A stretch of 64,000 nt of DNA from contig NZ_JAVFVS010000009.1 of assembly GCF_030929605.1 (NCBI RefSeq), forward strand, positions 124,001 to 188,000. The letters run 5' to 3'. A program made the translations under genes and the position numbers. Under the pieces are notes generated by a model. The model did no database searches and was not told where the DNA came from. It was given only the letters and a program-made list of their open reading frames with translations. The stretch comes from Flavobacterium sp. LHD-80. GTDB taxonomy: Bacteria > Bacteroidota > Bacteroidia > Flavobacteriales > Flavobacteriaceae. Shown here piece by piece: positions 8,529 through 18,046 of this stretch (positions are counted from its first letter, which is position 1; the number at the start of each line of letters is the position of its first letter).

Positions 8529-9511
8529 TTTGCTGTTAATCTCTTCAATTCAGAACGAGTGATTGGTAAAATCGTTCCGTGACGCGGATTAAAATCCATT
8601 GAAATATCATTATTGATAACCGCAAAATTTTCTAAATCTTTAGTTTTAGTAAACTCATATCTTCCTTTTGTATAAACATCATACATCAAAATATAATCGT
8701 CAGAATTGTTTAATTTGAAAACACTTGATCCTTCAACACCGTCGTTTGTTTGTTGCAGATAATTATCATTTTCTGTCCAATTTCCAGAAGTTAAATCGGT
8801 TGTTGTAGCCACTTTAATTCCTGCTTTTCCGCCTTCTGTTTTATAAAAAAGATGATACACGCCATCTTTTTCAATGATATCACCATCGATGCAAGCTCTT
8901 TCCGACTTTGGAACAAATAATAATTTTGGTGCGCTTTCTAAAGCTGTAAAATCTTTATTCGCATAAGCGTAATAAATTTTATCCGGTCCTCCGGCGTGCT
9001 GTAAACTAAAGTAAATCAAATACTTTCCTGCTTTTGCATCATAAATAGTCTGTGGCGCCCAAACACGTTTTAGGTTTTCGTTTCCAGGAAAAGTAGTCTG
9101 AATATTAACAACATTGCTTGTCCAGTTTACCAAATCCGTACTTTTAAGCAAAACCATAGCACGATTGCTGTCCCATCCTTTTGATGATGTCATATCGGTC
9201 AAAACCATATAAAAAGTTTTGCCATCGTCGCCACGCAAAATATGCGGATCACGAACGCCTCCAGTTGAACTGATAGCTTTGCTGTCTAGAACAGGTTTGT
9301 TATTGTTTAAACTATAGTAGTGGTAACCGTCTTCACTTACGGCATAATTCACCGCTTCTTCTTCTACTTTATTTCCAATAAAGTAAACGAACAAATAAGC
9401 CGTTAAATCTTTTTCGGCGATAACAGGCGGTACTCCTTTCTGGTTATTCTGAGCTTGTAAAACACTAAAAAATGAGGTTAGTGCAACAAGGCTTAATTTA
9501 AATTTTTTCAT
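8480..9511 (-). CDS. Secreted GH43 glycoside hydrolase, first module of a split tandem GH43
   Basis: 343 aa with a signal peptide (MKKFKLSLVALTSFFSVLQA, cleaved before QNN). GH43 propeller with GGVRDPHIL (Asp88), CIDGDII and DGVEGSSVF as the three acidic positions, so it looks catalytically complete. After RHGTILPITRSELKRLTAKWG the frame runs into an unrelated tail (TRHSFQKLIIIQF) and stops at 8480. This tail is probably out-of-frame translation past a frameshift at 8523-8526, since the neighbouring frame continues as a second GH43 module. It starts 31 bp after the GH51 gene and is the distal part of the PUL operon. Confidence 0.82.
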   Translation of the reverse strand: MKKFKLSLVALTSFFSVLQAQNNQKGVPPVIAEKDLTAYLFVYFIGNKVEEEAVNYAVSEDGYHYYSLNNNKPVLDSKAISSTGGVRDPHILRGDDGKTFYMVLTDMTSSKGWDSNRAMVLLKSTDLVNWTSNVVNIQTTFPGNENLKRVWAPQTIYDAKAGKYLIYFSLQHAGGPDKIYYAYANKDFTALESAPKLLFVPKSERACIDGDIIEKDGVYHLFYKTEGGKAGIKVATTTDLTSGNWTENDNYLQQTNDGVEGSSVFKLNNSDDYILMYDVYTKGRYEFTKTKDLENFAVINNDISMDFNPRHGTILPITRSELKRLTAKWGTRHSFQKLIIIQF

Positions 9512-9542
9512 TCGATATTCTTTTTGTTTTTTGCTTTCAAGC

Positions 9543-12098
9543 TTATTTTGTTTTAACTCGCATTACGACAAATGAATACGGTGGCAACTCTTTTGAAAAA
9601 GCTTCTTTTACTGTTAGTTTCTCAGTTGAAGGTCTTGCTGTTGTATTTTCTGGCGTTCCAGTCAATAACGTATAATCAACATTTTCAGTCAAATTGAAAT
9701 TTGTTGTTTCAATAGATGGCGTTACCGCGACTGGAAGTATGTTTACTAATTTGATGATCAAATCGCCGGAAGCATTGTCTTTAACCACTGAAGCTCCAAT
9801 TCGTTTGTTTACTTCAGGATTTGCATCTGATACTTTAGTTGTACTTTCGATATATTGGTTACCTGGATTTTGTCCATATAACTTTTGAACAAAATAATTT
9901 ACTGTTGGCTTTACTTCGTCATTATTGAAATAAATCAAATCGGGATTCCATTGTGTGTGTTTTTCTTTTGCCAAAAGCGGTGCATAAGAAGCCATTTCTA
10001 CAACATCTCCATTACGTTCCACTCCAGTTAAATATAAAGCTTCCGCCAAAGCATTGTAAAATTTATTGCCTCTTGAAGCATATTCACCTAAATACACTTT
10101 TGATTTTGAGCGATCGTAACTATCATAAAAATCCTGATTATTAATAAACCAACCCGGCGTTTGATAATAATGTTCGTCAACAATTGGCAATTTCAAATCA
10201 TCGGCAATTCGCCAGCCTTCATTGTAATCTGTTCCTTCAAAAAATGGCCCAACAGTACCAATAACAATAATTTCAGGATATTTTTGCTGAACGGCTTTTA
10301 CGATCATTCGGTAACGTTCCTCAAAAACATCACTGATTAAATCTTCATTTCCAATTCCGATATATTTTAAGTTGAAAGGTTTTGGATGACCCGCTTCGGC
10401 ACGTTTTTTACCCCAAACGGTATTCACACTTCCATTGGCATATTCGATTAAATCTAAAACATCCTGAACATATTCGTCCATATCTTCCATCGGAATTCCG
10501 AATTGCTGTCCAGAACCTCCATCAGATGAATTTTGGCACGGAACTCCAGCTGCTAAAACCGGAACGGCTTTGGCACCTAAATCTTCACAAAACTGAAAAT
10601 ATTCAAAATATCCAAGTCCCATCGATTGATGATAACCCCAAATATTTCGCATTGGGATTCTGCTTTCAAGCGGACCAATTGTGTTTTTCCATTTATAAAT
10701 ATTGTGCAGTCCGTCACCGTGCGCCACGCATCCGCCTGGGAAACGTACAAATTTAGGATGCATGTCTGCAATTGCATCTGCAAGATCTAAACGTAGTCCG
10801 TTTTTGCGATTCTTGAATGTTTTTTGAGGAAAAAGCGAAACCATATCAACAGCAGTTTCTCCATTGGTACTAATTTCTAAATGTGCATCATTTACTGTTT
10901 TTGCAACTTTCAAAACAAGATTAAATTTCTTCCAAGAAGTTGTTGGCGTAAAAGTGGTTTCGGCTAAAACTTCTCCATTCGAAGATTTTAATCGAACTGT
11001 TGCTTTTGTTCCTTTTGCAAAAACACTAAAATCGTATTTCTCATTGGCTTTTACTGTAATTCCATCAAAACCAGAATTACTGATACTTCCTTTTGAAATT
11101 ATTGCATAATTTGGATTATTCGCATGAATTGGATTTCCCTTGGCAATTTTAAAATCACCACTCCAAGCCATCGTTGCATTCCATTTTTCGTCTCTTTCTT
11201 TTTTGTCGTGAAGTGCATATTCGAAATCACGATTCTGAATCAATTCGCCGTACAAACCGCCATCAGCTGCATAATTAATATCTTCGAAGAAAACACCCGT
11301 CAACATATTGCTGATTTTTTTTGACTGCTGACCGTTGATTTTAATTTCGGCTTTTACTGGTTTTAAATTAGTAAACAGCAAACTATCACTTTTTGGCGAA
11401 GTATTGTCTTTTTTATCTCTAAACTTAACCGATTCCATGTTTTTAATCATAGCATCGACTAAACTCCAATCGACTTGATGCAAAGTTCCTTGCAAAACCT
11501 CGCCCTGCAAAGTAATTTCGCTTCTAAGTTTTAAAGATGAATTTGCATCGATTACCGATGCATTGTAGTTTTTGAAATCTTTTGTAGTGCTGGAATAATT
11601 TTTTCCGCTTTCGCTGAAATGAACTACATATTGACCTTCTTTCTGACTTACCTGAACATTTTGAATAACCGATTTATCTTCGGCTTTGCCAACAAAATTT
11701 TTCATTCCCTGAATGTAATTTTGTCTTCCCCAATTCACTAAATCCTTACTTTCAGAATGTGCAAAAATGTTGTCTTTCACGCTCCAAAAGCAGTGAAAAA
11801 TTCCAGCATTATCACGAATTACAAAAGGTTCTGACATGCTTTTTCCTGTTGGTCCCCAGCTTCCAAAATCTGATTTCAGAAAACTAAATTCAGGACCAAT
11901 TGAAAACCAGTTTTTCTGATCCGTACTCCATGCAAAATGAAGTCCGTTTTTGCCATTATTCTTTAACGTTGAATACGCAAATAAATATACTTTATCTGGT
12001 TTTTCGTCCATTGGCTTTAAGCCAAAACCAGACAATATAAAAATAATGGTAAAAAGTAAAATCAGGCTAAAAATACTGCGCAGCAAAAATGTCTTCAT
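9543..12098 (-). CDS. GH51 alpha-L-arabinofuranosidase with a partial GH43-like N-terminal domain
   Basis: 851 aa with a hydrophobic N-terminal signal or anchor. Residues about 35-210 resemble the start of a GH43 propeller (KVYLFAYSTLK, WSTDQKNWFSIG, SEPFVIRDNAGIFHCFW), but the usual catalytic Asp of RDPH is Glu in SEPF, and too few blades are present, so it is probably a binding domain. From about residue 245 a canonical GH51 follows: FFEDINYAADGGLYGELIQN, a CenC-like carbohydrate-binding insert, VRFPGGCVAHGDG, acid/base Glu585 in IGNED and nucleophile Glu672 in LGEYAS. The enzyme removes terminal arabinofuranose from arabinan or arabinogalactan. The start overlaps the GH27 stop (TAATG), giving translational coupling. 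Confidence 0.9.
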   Translation of the reverse strand: MKTFLLRSIFSLILLFTIIFILSGFGLKPMDEKPDKVYLFAYSTLKNNGKNGLHFAWSTDQKNWFSIGPEFSFLKSDFGSWGPTGKSMSEPFVIRDNAGIFHCFWSVKDNIFAHSESKDLVNWGRQNYIQGMKNFVGKAEDKSVIQNVQVSQKEGQYVVHFSESGKNYSSTTKDFKNYNASVIDANSSLKLRSEITLQGEVLQGTLHQVDWSLVDAMIKNMESVKFRDKKDNTSPKSDSLLFTNLKPVKAEIKINGQQSKKISNMLTGVFFEDINYAADGGLYGELIQNRDFEYALHDKKERDEKWNATMAWSGDFKIAKGNPIHANNPNYAIISKGSISNSGFDGITVKANEKYDFSVFAKGTKATVRLKSSNGEVLAETTFTPTTSWKKFNLVLKVAKTVNDAHLEISTNGETAVDMVSLFPQKTFKNRKNGLRLDLADAIADMHPKFVRFPGGCVAHGDGLHNIYKWKNTIGPLESRIPMRNIWGYHQSMGLGYFEYFQFCEDLGAKAVPVLAAGVPCQNSSDGGSGQQFGIPMEDMDEYVQDVLDLIEYANGSVNTVWGKKRAEAGHPKPFNLKYIGIGNEDLISDVFEERYRMIVKAVQQKYPEIIVIGTVGPFFEGTDYNEGWRIADDLKLPIVDEHYYQTPGWFINNQDFYDSYDRSKSKVYLGEYASRGNKFYNALAEALYLTGVERNGDVVEMASYAPLLAKEKHTQWNPDLIYFNNDEVKPTVNYFVQKLYGQNPGNQYIESTTKVSDANPEVNKRIGASVVKDNASGDLIIKLVNILPVAVTPSIETTNFNLTENVDYTLLTGTPENTTARPSTEKLTVKEAFSKELPPYSFVVMRVKTK

Positions 12099-13468
12099 TA
12101 TTTTTTACCTTTTAATTGATATAAGACAGAAGCATGCGCTTTTAAATCGGCTCCAATTTCTTTTGAAGACAATTTAGATTTTTCGCCTGTCCACATATTT
12201 AAAACTTCAACTGAACCAGAAAGTCCAAGATCAGCAAGATTTACTGAAACTTTTTCTGAAGCTTGATCTGAAATATTAAATAAAGCTAAATAAACACTTC
12301 CGTCTTTAGCATTTTTTGAAGTCACTGCAATTTTTCCATCTTTCTGGAAAAGTTGTTTTACTGCTATGCTTTCGTTGTGCATTTTCACTACATTTTTATT
12401 AGTCAATAATGAAAGTGTAAAAGCGTCATTACTTGGTAAATCTCCACCAAAAAACAAAGGCGATTTGAAGATATTGAAAAACGTAATTAAGGTATATTGT
12501 TCATCTTTTGTCAAGCGCGTCATTCTGTCTTCACCGCGTTCTCCACGCACTGAAATACGTCCAAGGGGAATCATGTCGCAATCTGGCCATGTTCCCGGCG
12601 CGATGTATGGATACCATTTTTGCGCCACATCCATTAAATGTGTAATGTGTGGCCAAGTATCCCAAACGTCGTCAACCATTCTCCACATATTTGCGTGCGA
12701 ACTTACGTGAGTTGCTGCAGAAATTGGTGTTTCACCTGGCGAAGTACTCAACACAATTTTGCGTCCGCATTTGTCGATCGCATTTCTGATCAAGTTGATT
12801 TCGCCTTCGTGATACGGTCTTGACAAATCGTCAATTTTAATAAAATCAACGCCCCACTGTGCGTATAGTTCAAATATAGAATTGTAATATTCCTGTGCTC
12901 CTGGTTTATCAGCTACAACAGTATAATTGTCTCTCAGCCATTCGCATTGTAAAGCTGTAGAATAAATTTGATCTGCTGTAATTCCGTTTGCGCCTTTAAT
13001 TGGCATTTTTTCTTCAACTGCCTTTTTAGGAACTCCGCGCATAATGTGGATTCCAAATTTCAAACCTTTTTTGTGAACGTAATCTGCTAGAGGCTTAAAA
13101 CCTTGTCCATCTTTTGCAGAAGGAAAACGGTTTACTGCTGGCAAATATCTTCCAAATTTATCCATCACGTAACGCGGATCAGTCTGGTTGTAACCGCCCG
13201 CTTTGTCGTTTTCAACAAACCATCTGATATCAACCACTATATATTCCCATCCATATTTTTTAAGCTCTTTTGCCATATAATCGGCATTGGCTTTTACTTC
13301 ATGTTCCTCTACAGTTGGCCCGTAACAATCCCAACTGTTCCAACCCATTGGCGGTGTTTGCGCCCATTGCTTAAATTCTTCTTTTCCAAATGTTTTGTTT
13401 TGAGCATTAGAACAAATTGATACCAAAACAACTCCTAAAATAAGAGTAATTTTATTCTTAATTTTCAT
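12098..13468 (-). CDS. GH27 alpha-galactosidase or beta-L-arabinopyranosidase
   Basis: 456 aa with a signal peptide ending CSNA before QNK. The (beta/alpha)8 domain begins with TPPMGWNSWDCYGP, the GH27 hallmark. FIKIDDLS carries nucleophile Asp213, and RMVDDVWDTW has Asp266/267 as acid/base candidates. A C-terminal beta-sandwich (VYLALFNISDQ, VEVLNMWTGE) completes the family layout. GH27 enzymes remove alpha-galactose or, in some members, beta-L-arabinopyranose; in an arabinogalactan locus the second is equally plausible and sequence alone does not decide. Its stop overlaps the start of the GH51 gene by one base. A gap of 331 bp full of palindromes separates it from the upstream GH2. Confidence 0.9.
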   Translation of the reverse strand: MKIKNKITLILGVVLVSICSNAQNKTFGKEEFKQWAQTPPMGWNSWDCYGPTVEEHEVKANADYMAKELKKYGWEYIVVDIRWFVENDKAGGYNQTDPRYVMDKFGRYLPAVNRFPSAKDGQGFKPLADYVHKKGLKFGIHIMRGVPKKAVEEKMPIKGANGITADQIYSTALQCEWLRDNYTVVADKPGAQEYYNSIFELYAQWGVDFIKIDDLSRPYHEGEINLIRNAIDKCGRKIVLSTSPGETPISAATHVSSHANMWRMVDDVWDTWPHITHLMDVAQKWYPYIAPGTWPDCDMIPLGRISVRGERGEDRMTRLTKDEQYTLITFFNIFKSPLFFGGDLPSNDAFTLSLLTNKNVVKMHNESIAVKQLFQKDGKIAVTSKNAKDGSVYLALFNISDQASEKVSVNLADLGLSGSVEVLNMWTGEKSKLSSKEIGADLKAHASVLYQLKGKK

Positions 13469-13539
13469 TATAATGTGGTTAGATGTTAATAAATGTAAAA
13501 TTTACACTTCAAATATAATAAACTTTATTCGTAAAATGC

Positions 13540-13580
13540 AATTAACCTGCCTGTAAACCAAAAACACAGACAGGTTAATT
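13540..13580. repeat. Stem-loop between GH2 and GH27 genes
   Basis: Inverted repeat AATTAACCTGCCTGT (13540-13554) with ACAGACAGGTTAATT (13566-13580), 15 bp with one G-T wobble. It lies 72 bp upstream of the GH27 start, inside the PUL transcript. A role in mRNA processing or partial termination is possible; the flanks lack a clear U-run on the minus strand. Confidence 0.6.
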
Positions 13581-13622
13581 GAAAAATAAAATAACTAACT
13601 AATAATTTTTGTGTTCAATTAA

Positions 13623-13785
13623 AAGCTCCAGAGGAGCAAAATATTTATAGTAACAAATTAATTAGAGAAATTAAGCTCCAGAGGAGCGATATATCTAACT
13701 CAAATCATAAATTAAATTTCACCCCGATGGGGTTCTTGCGACTTAAAATTTGTTTATTTTTTATAAATAGGTGCTCCTATGGAAC
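13623..13785. repeat. Cluster of short intergenic repeats (AGCTCCAGAGGAGC family)
   Basis: The motif AGCTCCAGAGGAGC, itself a small hairpin, occurs at about 13624-13637 and again at about 13674-13687. An inverted, diverged copy lies at about 13762-13785 (GGTGCTCCTATGGAACT). Between them is a further hairpin, CACCCCGATGGGGT, at about 13720-13733. The outer copies also share an ATTTATAG/CTATTTAT flank, so the set behaves as an inverted pair with a direct copy inside. It occupies the 331-bp gap between the GH2 and GH27 genes; no coding frame is seen in the gap. Confidence 0.65.
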
Positions 13786-13799
13786 TGTTTGAAAAATTT

Positions 13800-16220
13800 T
13801 TATTGTACGTTAATCGTCACTTCTACAGGCTTTAACCACTGGCTTGTAAAAGTTACTTTAATAGGTTGCGCATCGCCAGTTGCTTGAACGTAAGCTGCAA
13901 TATGTCCGTGAAAAACTCTTTGAACATTGTCTGTATAATCTGTCATATCGCTGTTATTTCCAGCTTCAAGTCCTAATAAAGTTCCAGGTCCGCTGATTTT
14001 GCAAGTAACTTCATTATCTGAAAGCATCACCGGAAGACCATTTTGATCTTTTACCTGAACCATGATTTTGGCAACACCTTTATCCTTGCTGATTGTAATA
14101 TCTTTTTCGGCAATTGTCAATTCAACTGGCTGTTGTGTTGAATTAATAGTGTAACGGCTAACCTCTTTATCATTTGCATCTAAACCAATTGCTTCTAATT
14201 TTCCTGAAGCAAATGGAATATCCCAATAAATAATTCCGGTTTTTTCGTCGTATAGTTTCGTTTCGCCAACCACTTTTCCGTTCAATTCCAAACGTGCTTT
14301 TGCTGCATTTGTATAACAAACAACACGAATTTTTTGTCCCGCTTCGTAGTTCCAAATTGCCCATGCATCTTTAGAAACATCTTTATCATTTGTCAACGGA
14401 TAAGTTCCAACATAAGCCATCGGTTTATCTGACCATAATGATTGACGGAAATAACCACGAGGTTTGATAACGCCAGCAAAATCAACTAAACCAGAGTAAA
14501 ATCCTCTAGAAGGCCATCTTCCAGATTCTCCTAAATAATCAATTCCTGTCCATAAGAATTGACCAAAAATATGTTTGTTGTTTTTAACCGCTAACCAAGG
14601 ATCCATATCGTGAACATTCTCACTTCCGTAGATTACTCGGTTTGGGTATTTTTTATGATCTGTCAAATATTTGCTTTCGGTATAATTGTATCCTGTAATA
14701 TCTAAAGCTCCCGGATATTCTGTTTCGTTAGACATAGCTACACCCGCCAAACCAGCCGTTGTAGGACGTGATTTATCATATTTCTTTACGGCTGCAACCA
14801 AACGTTTTGCAATTACTCCAAGACGCATTGCATCTGGCGCATCTGGCTTATAACCGCCGTAAGCCGCTTGACCGAAACCGTCTTTTCCTTTATCTAAAAC
14901 GGGATGTGAATATGGATCATTCGGATAATCAACCTCATTTCCAATGCTCCATGCAAAAACCGAAAGATGATTTCTGTCACGACGTACAAAATCTTCCAAA
15001 TCTTTTTCGGCGTAATCTGCGAAAATGTCGAATGAACCCTCAAAACCTGGTGTTCCATAATTCCAACCTTCAAGCCATTTACGTTTTGGGAATTCCCATT
15101 CGTCATAAGCTTCGTTTAAAACCAACAAACCTAATTCATCACAAAGTTCATAGAAATCTGGAGCTTGCGGATTGTGGCTTGTACGAATGGCATTTACACC
15201 AATTTCTTTTAATGTTTTTAATCTCGTTTTCCAAACTTCTCTTGGAACAGCAGCACCTAAAACTCCGGCGTCATGGTGCAAACAAACACCTTTCATTTTC
15301 ATCCATTTTCCATTAAGCGCAAAACCATTATTTGGGTCAAAAGTGAAATCTCTAAAACCAGTTTTCGTTACTGTTTTGTCAATTTCTTTTCCGTCTTTTA
15401 AAACCGTTGTTTTCAGTTCGTATAAATTCGGATTTTCTAAATCCCACAATTGCGGATTTTTGACATTTATTTTAGCCGAAATTTTACCGTTTTGATTTGC
15501 TGCAACATCAATTTTAGAAGTTGCTTTTGCTACTGATTTTCCATCTTTAGAAAATAATTCGTTTATAACTGTTAAAGATGATTTTGCAGCAGAACCGTTT
15601 TCTACATCAACCTCAACATTCAAAGTTCCTGCTCCTTTTTTCACTTCTGGATACGCATAAACGCCCCATTGTGCAATATGAACCGGATTTGCATACACTA
15701 CCCAAACATTTCTGTAAATACCTGAACCTGTGTACCATCTTGAATCAGCACTTTGGCTGTGATCTACACGAACCGAAATAATATTTTCTCCTCCGTATTT
15801 CACGAATTGTGTTGCATCATAAGCAAAAGAAATATATCCGTTTGGACGTTTTCCTAACGAATGTCCGTTGATGAAAACTTCACTTCTGTTATAAACTCCT
15901 TCAAAATACAAATACACTTTCTCGCCCGATTTGCTTTGCGGAATATTGATTGATTTTCTATACCAAGCAATTCCGCCTGGCAAGTATCCTTGACAACTCG
16001 CTAAAGTTGGACTCAATTGTCCTTTTACACTCCAGTCGTGAGGCACATTTACATTTTGCCATTTGCTGTCGTCGAATGTTGTGTTTTTTGCATCTGGAGT
16101 TTCCTGAAGATTGAATTTCCAATTGTCATTAATTTTTTTTGAATCTCCAAACGATACTTGACTGCTCGCAGACAAACACGAAAAGAGTAATACGGGGATT
16201 AAAATTTTCTTAGTTAACAT
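13800..16220 (-). CDS. GH2 beta-galactosidase with DUF4982 domain
   Basis: 806 aa with a signal peptide (MLTKKILIPVLLFSCLSASS, then QVSFG). Layout is the usual GH2 set: sugar-binding domain (NVPHDWSVKG, GGIAWYRKSI, EVFINGHSLGKRPNGY), immunoglobulin-like domain, and TIM barrel (MKGVCLHHDAG, IRTSHNPQAPDFYELCDELG). The acid/base is Glu429 in SIGNEVDY and the nucleophile Glu534 in GSENVHD. DUF4982 and Big-like C-terminal domains follow from about residue 600. Members with DUF4982 are usually beta-galactosidases, which suits trimming of galactan side chains in this locus. Beta-glucuronidase or arabinosidase activity is not excluded. Confidence 0.88.
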   Translation of the reverse strand: MLTKKILIPVLLFSCLSASSQVSFGDSKKINDNWKFNLQETPDAKNTTFDDSKWQNVNVPHDWSVKGQLSPTLASCQGYLPGGIAWYRKSINIPQSKSGEKVYLYFEGVYNRSEVFINGHSLGKRPNGYISFAYDATQFVKYGGENIISVRVDHSQSADSRWYTGSGIYRNVWVVYANPVHIAQWGVYAYPEVKKGAGTLNVEVDVENGSAAKSSLTVINELFSKDGKSVAKATSKIDVAANQNGKISAKINVKNPQLWDLENPNLYELKTTVLKDGKEIDKTVTKTGFRDFTFDPNNGFALNGKWMKMKGVCLHHDAGVLGAAVPREVWKTRLKTLKEIGVNAIRTSHNPQAPDFYELCDELGLLVLNEAYDEWEFPKRKWLEGWNYGTPGFEGSFDIFADYAEKDLEDFVRRDRNHLSVFAWSIGNEVDYPNDPYSHPVLDKGKDGFGQAAYGGYKPDAPDAMRLGVIAKRLVAAVKKYDKSRPTTAGLAGVAMSNETEYPGALDITGYNYTESKYLTDHKKYPNRVIYGSENVHDMDPWLAVKNNKHIFGQFLWTGIDYLGESGRWPSRGFYSGLVDFAGVIKPRGYFRQSLWSDKPMAYVGTYPLTNDKDVSKDAWAIWNYEAGQKIRVVCYTNAAKARLELNGKVVGETKLYDEKTGIIYWDIPFASGKLEAIGLDANDKEVSRYTINSTQQPVELTIAEKDITISKDKGVAKIMVQVKDQNGLPVMLSDNEVTCKISGPGTLLGLEAGNNSDMTDYTDNVQRVFHGHIAAYVQATGDAQPIKVTFTSQWLKPVEVTINVQ

Positions 16221-16272
16221 GTTTTTTAGTTATTTTTTGTTTCAGGTTTCAGTTTAGTATTCAGTGGTCAGT

Positions 16273-16320
16273 TTTTTAGTGTTCAGTTTTCAAACTAAAT
16301 CAAGAACTGAACACTAAAAA
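16273..16320. repeat. Perfect 16-bp inverted repeat between GH30 and GH2 genes
   Basis: Arm TTTTTAGTGTTCAGTT at 16273-16288 and its exact complement at 16305-16320. The flank also contains degenerate CAGT repeats (about 16240-16270). It lies downstream of the GH30 stop and upstream of the GH2 start, so it forms an RNA hairpin within the PUL mRNA. Confidence 0.65.
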
Positions 16321-16332
16321 TCTGAACACTGT

Positions 16333-17916
16333 TTACTGTAATTCTCCCACAAACGTCACTACTGATCTTGCAGGAATTTCTATATTATCGATTTTCTGAA
16401 TATCACTTCTTTTTAAATTTGAAGTTTCAGACGTGATGTAAGGTGTAAACTCGTTATTTTTTAAAGTTCCTTTTGATAAATCGAACTTGTATTTTTGAGC
16501 TGATTTTCCACAGTTTACAGCAACTACAATTAGTTTTTTGTTTTGAACATCTTTGTAAGCTGTCAGCATTACATCATTTGCGGCATCTAATTCGTTTTGA
16601 TTTGGAACATCAACTCGTTGCATTCCCGGACGCACAAAAAGCGAATAATTTCCTAAAGCCCAAAGCAATTTTGAATCGTGAAATTCTCCATCGTTTCTCA
16701 CATAATTTGGTTCTGTTCCTCCGTTGCTTTTTCCGTCATCCAAATAGATCAAACCGTCTTTGTAATCAACACGCGTAATCGATGTCCACCATTGCCATGA
16801 AGCCGCATTTGCCACCGCAATATCATTGTGAATCAAACGCGCCACAAATAAAGCCGTTTGCATTCCTAAATCTCTTCCGCCGCCAGAACCACCCGGAATT
16901 TCATTTTCTCCCGGATTCTCTAAAATACAATATTCCGATTGCCAATATTTTAAACCTGGATTTTGTTTTACGTTTGCTGCAATTAATTTTCTGCTTAAAA
17001 CTTGTTTTTCAACTGGCCAAGTTGTGAAATAACTATGACCGAGAATCACATTTTTTACATTGGAAAATTTCAAAACGTTTGTTTTTGTTTTTCCAAAGAA
17101 GAAATCAATCTGATTATCTCGATCTTCTTTATTTACATTTTCATACAAATAATCAATCTGCGCCGCTTCAGCAATTACAATTTCAGTGTTCATTTTGTTA
17201 GCTTTCAGTTTTTCTGAAAGTGATTTGGTCAAATCATAAATTTCCTGATTGGTTGCCGGAGTTCCTTCCTGACTGTTTGTATCGCCATGTTTTGGCATCC
17301 ATTCCCATTGCGGTTCGTTTATTGGACTTACATAATCGAATTTTATTCCTTCTTTTTTCTCCAATCCTTGAATACTTTGAACTAAGAAATCGGCAAATTT
17401 TGGAATTGCACCATCTTTTAGATTCAGTTTATTCTTTTGAGAGGCAAACGACAATCCATTGTTCGTCATATAAACCGGCGGACTATTTGTAAAAATCAAG
17501 AATTTTTCGACACCGCGTTTTTTAGCTGCCTGCAAAAACCATCTTTGTCCTTCTTGTTTTGAGAAATCATAAGTTCCATCAGCGTTTAAAAAACATTCGC
17601 TTCTTCTCCATTCGTCAGAAACTTTGCTATTTTCGCCTTGTTCTGTACTTCCAGCACCCAGATTAAATCTCCAGATGGAAAGTCCGATTCCTTTTGGATT
17701 TCCTTGTGCGTCAATCTCTTTACTGAAAAGCAAATCGGCAATGGCATTCTTTTTTTGTTCTGGCCAATTTTTTCCCACAAACTGTGTTCGCCATGCATCA
17801 GAACCTCCAAAACCGTCCATCGTCTGAACGACTTTATCGGTACTGATAACGGCAGTTCGCTGTGCAAATGACAGCGAACTCATTACCAGAAAAAGTGAGA
17901 TATATACTTTTTTCAT
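16333..17916 (-). CDS. GH30 glycosidase, probable endo-beta-1,6-galactanase (secreted)
   Basis: 527 aa with signal peptide MKKVYISLFLVMSSLSFA. The GH30 barrel starts at QTMDGFGGSDAW; the acid/base is Glu201 in SPINEPQW and the nucleophile Glu328 in WQSEYCILE. A beta-sandwich at the C-terminus ends IPARSVVTFVG. The sequence is of the type described as endo-beta-1,6-galactanase, acting on side chains of type II arabinogalactan; this assignment rests on remembered similarity and locus content. It is a paralogue of the next gene upstream (18047-19684), which is a lipoprotein, so the pair may divide work between cell surface and periplasm or medium. Confidence 0.82.
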   Translation of the reverse strand: MKKVYISLFLVMSSLSFAQRTAVISTDKVVQTMDGFGGSDAWRTQFVGKNWPEQKKNAIADLLFSKEIDAQGNPKGIGLSIWRFNLGAGSTEQGENSKVSDEWRRSECFLNADGTYDFSKQEGQRWFLQAAKKRGVEKFLIFTNSPPVYMTNNGLSFASQKNKLNLKDGAIPKFADFLVQSIQGLEKKEGIKFDYVSPINEPQWEWMPKHGDTNSQEGTPATNQEIYDLTKSLSEKLKANKMNTEIVIAEAAQIDYLYENVNKEDRDNQIDFFFGKTKTNVLKFSNVKNVILGHSYFTTWPVEKQVLSRKLIAANVKQNPGLKYWQSEYCILENPGENEIPGGSGGGRDLGMQTALFVARLIHNDIAVANAASWQWWTSITRVDYKDGLIYLDDGKSNGGTEPNYVRNDGEFHDSKLLWALGNYSLFVRPGMQRVDVPNQNELDAANDVMLTAYKDVQNKKLIVVAVNCGKSAQKYKFDLSKGTLKNNEFTPYITSETSNLKRSDIQKIDNIEIPARSVVTFVGELQ

Positions 17917-17930
17917 TTATTTTATTTTAT

Positions 17931-18037
17931 TTAACCGCAAAGGGCGCAAGGTTTTACGCAAGGTGCGCTAAGTTTTGCATAAGCTTTGCATAAGCTTTGC
18001 GAACTTTGCGTATTTTCTTTGCGATCCTTGCGGTTAA
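17931..18037. repeat. Imperfect palindrome, TTAACCGCAAAG family
   Basis: 107-bp element with ends TTAACCGCAA (17931-17940) and TTGCGGTTAA (18028-18037) and internal alternating GCAAAG/CTTTGC motifs, including AAGCTTTGCATAAGCTTTGC. It fills the gap between the two GH30 genes. Same family as 49067-49212 and 57189-57293. Confidence 0.75.
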
Positions 18038-18046
18038 TTTTTATTC

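Noticed and set aside
8515..8535. Programmed -1 ribosomal frameshift joining the two GH43 frames
   Set aside because: The sequence around the G-run does not form a canonical X-XXY-YYZ slippery heptamer in the upstream frame, and no obvious downstream stem was seen; mutation or sequencing error is simpler.
14768..15316. Open frame of 182 codons on the plus strand
   Set aside because: Antisense shadow of the GH2 gene; low-complexity Leu/His-rich translation with no start context.
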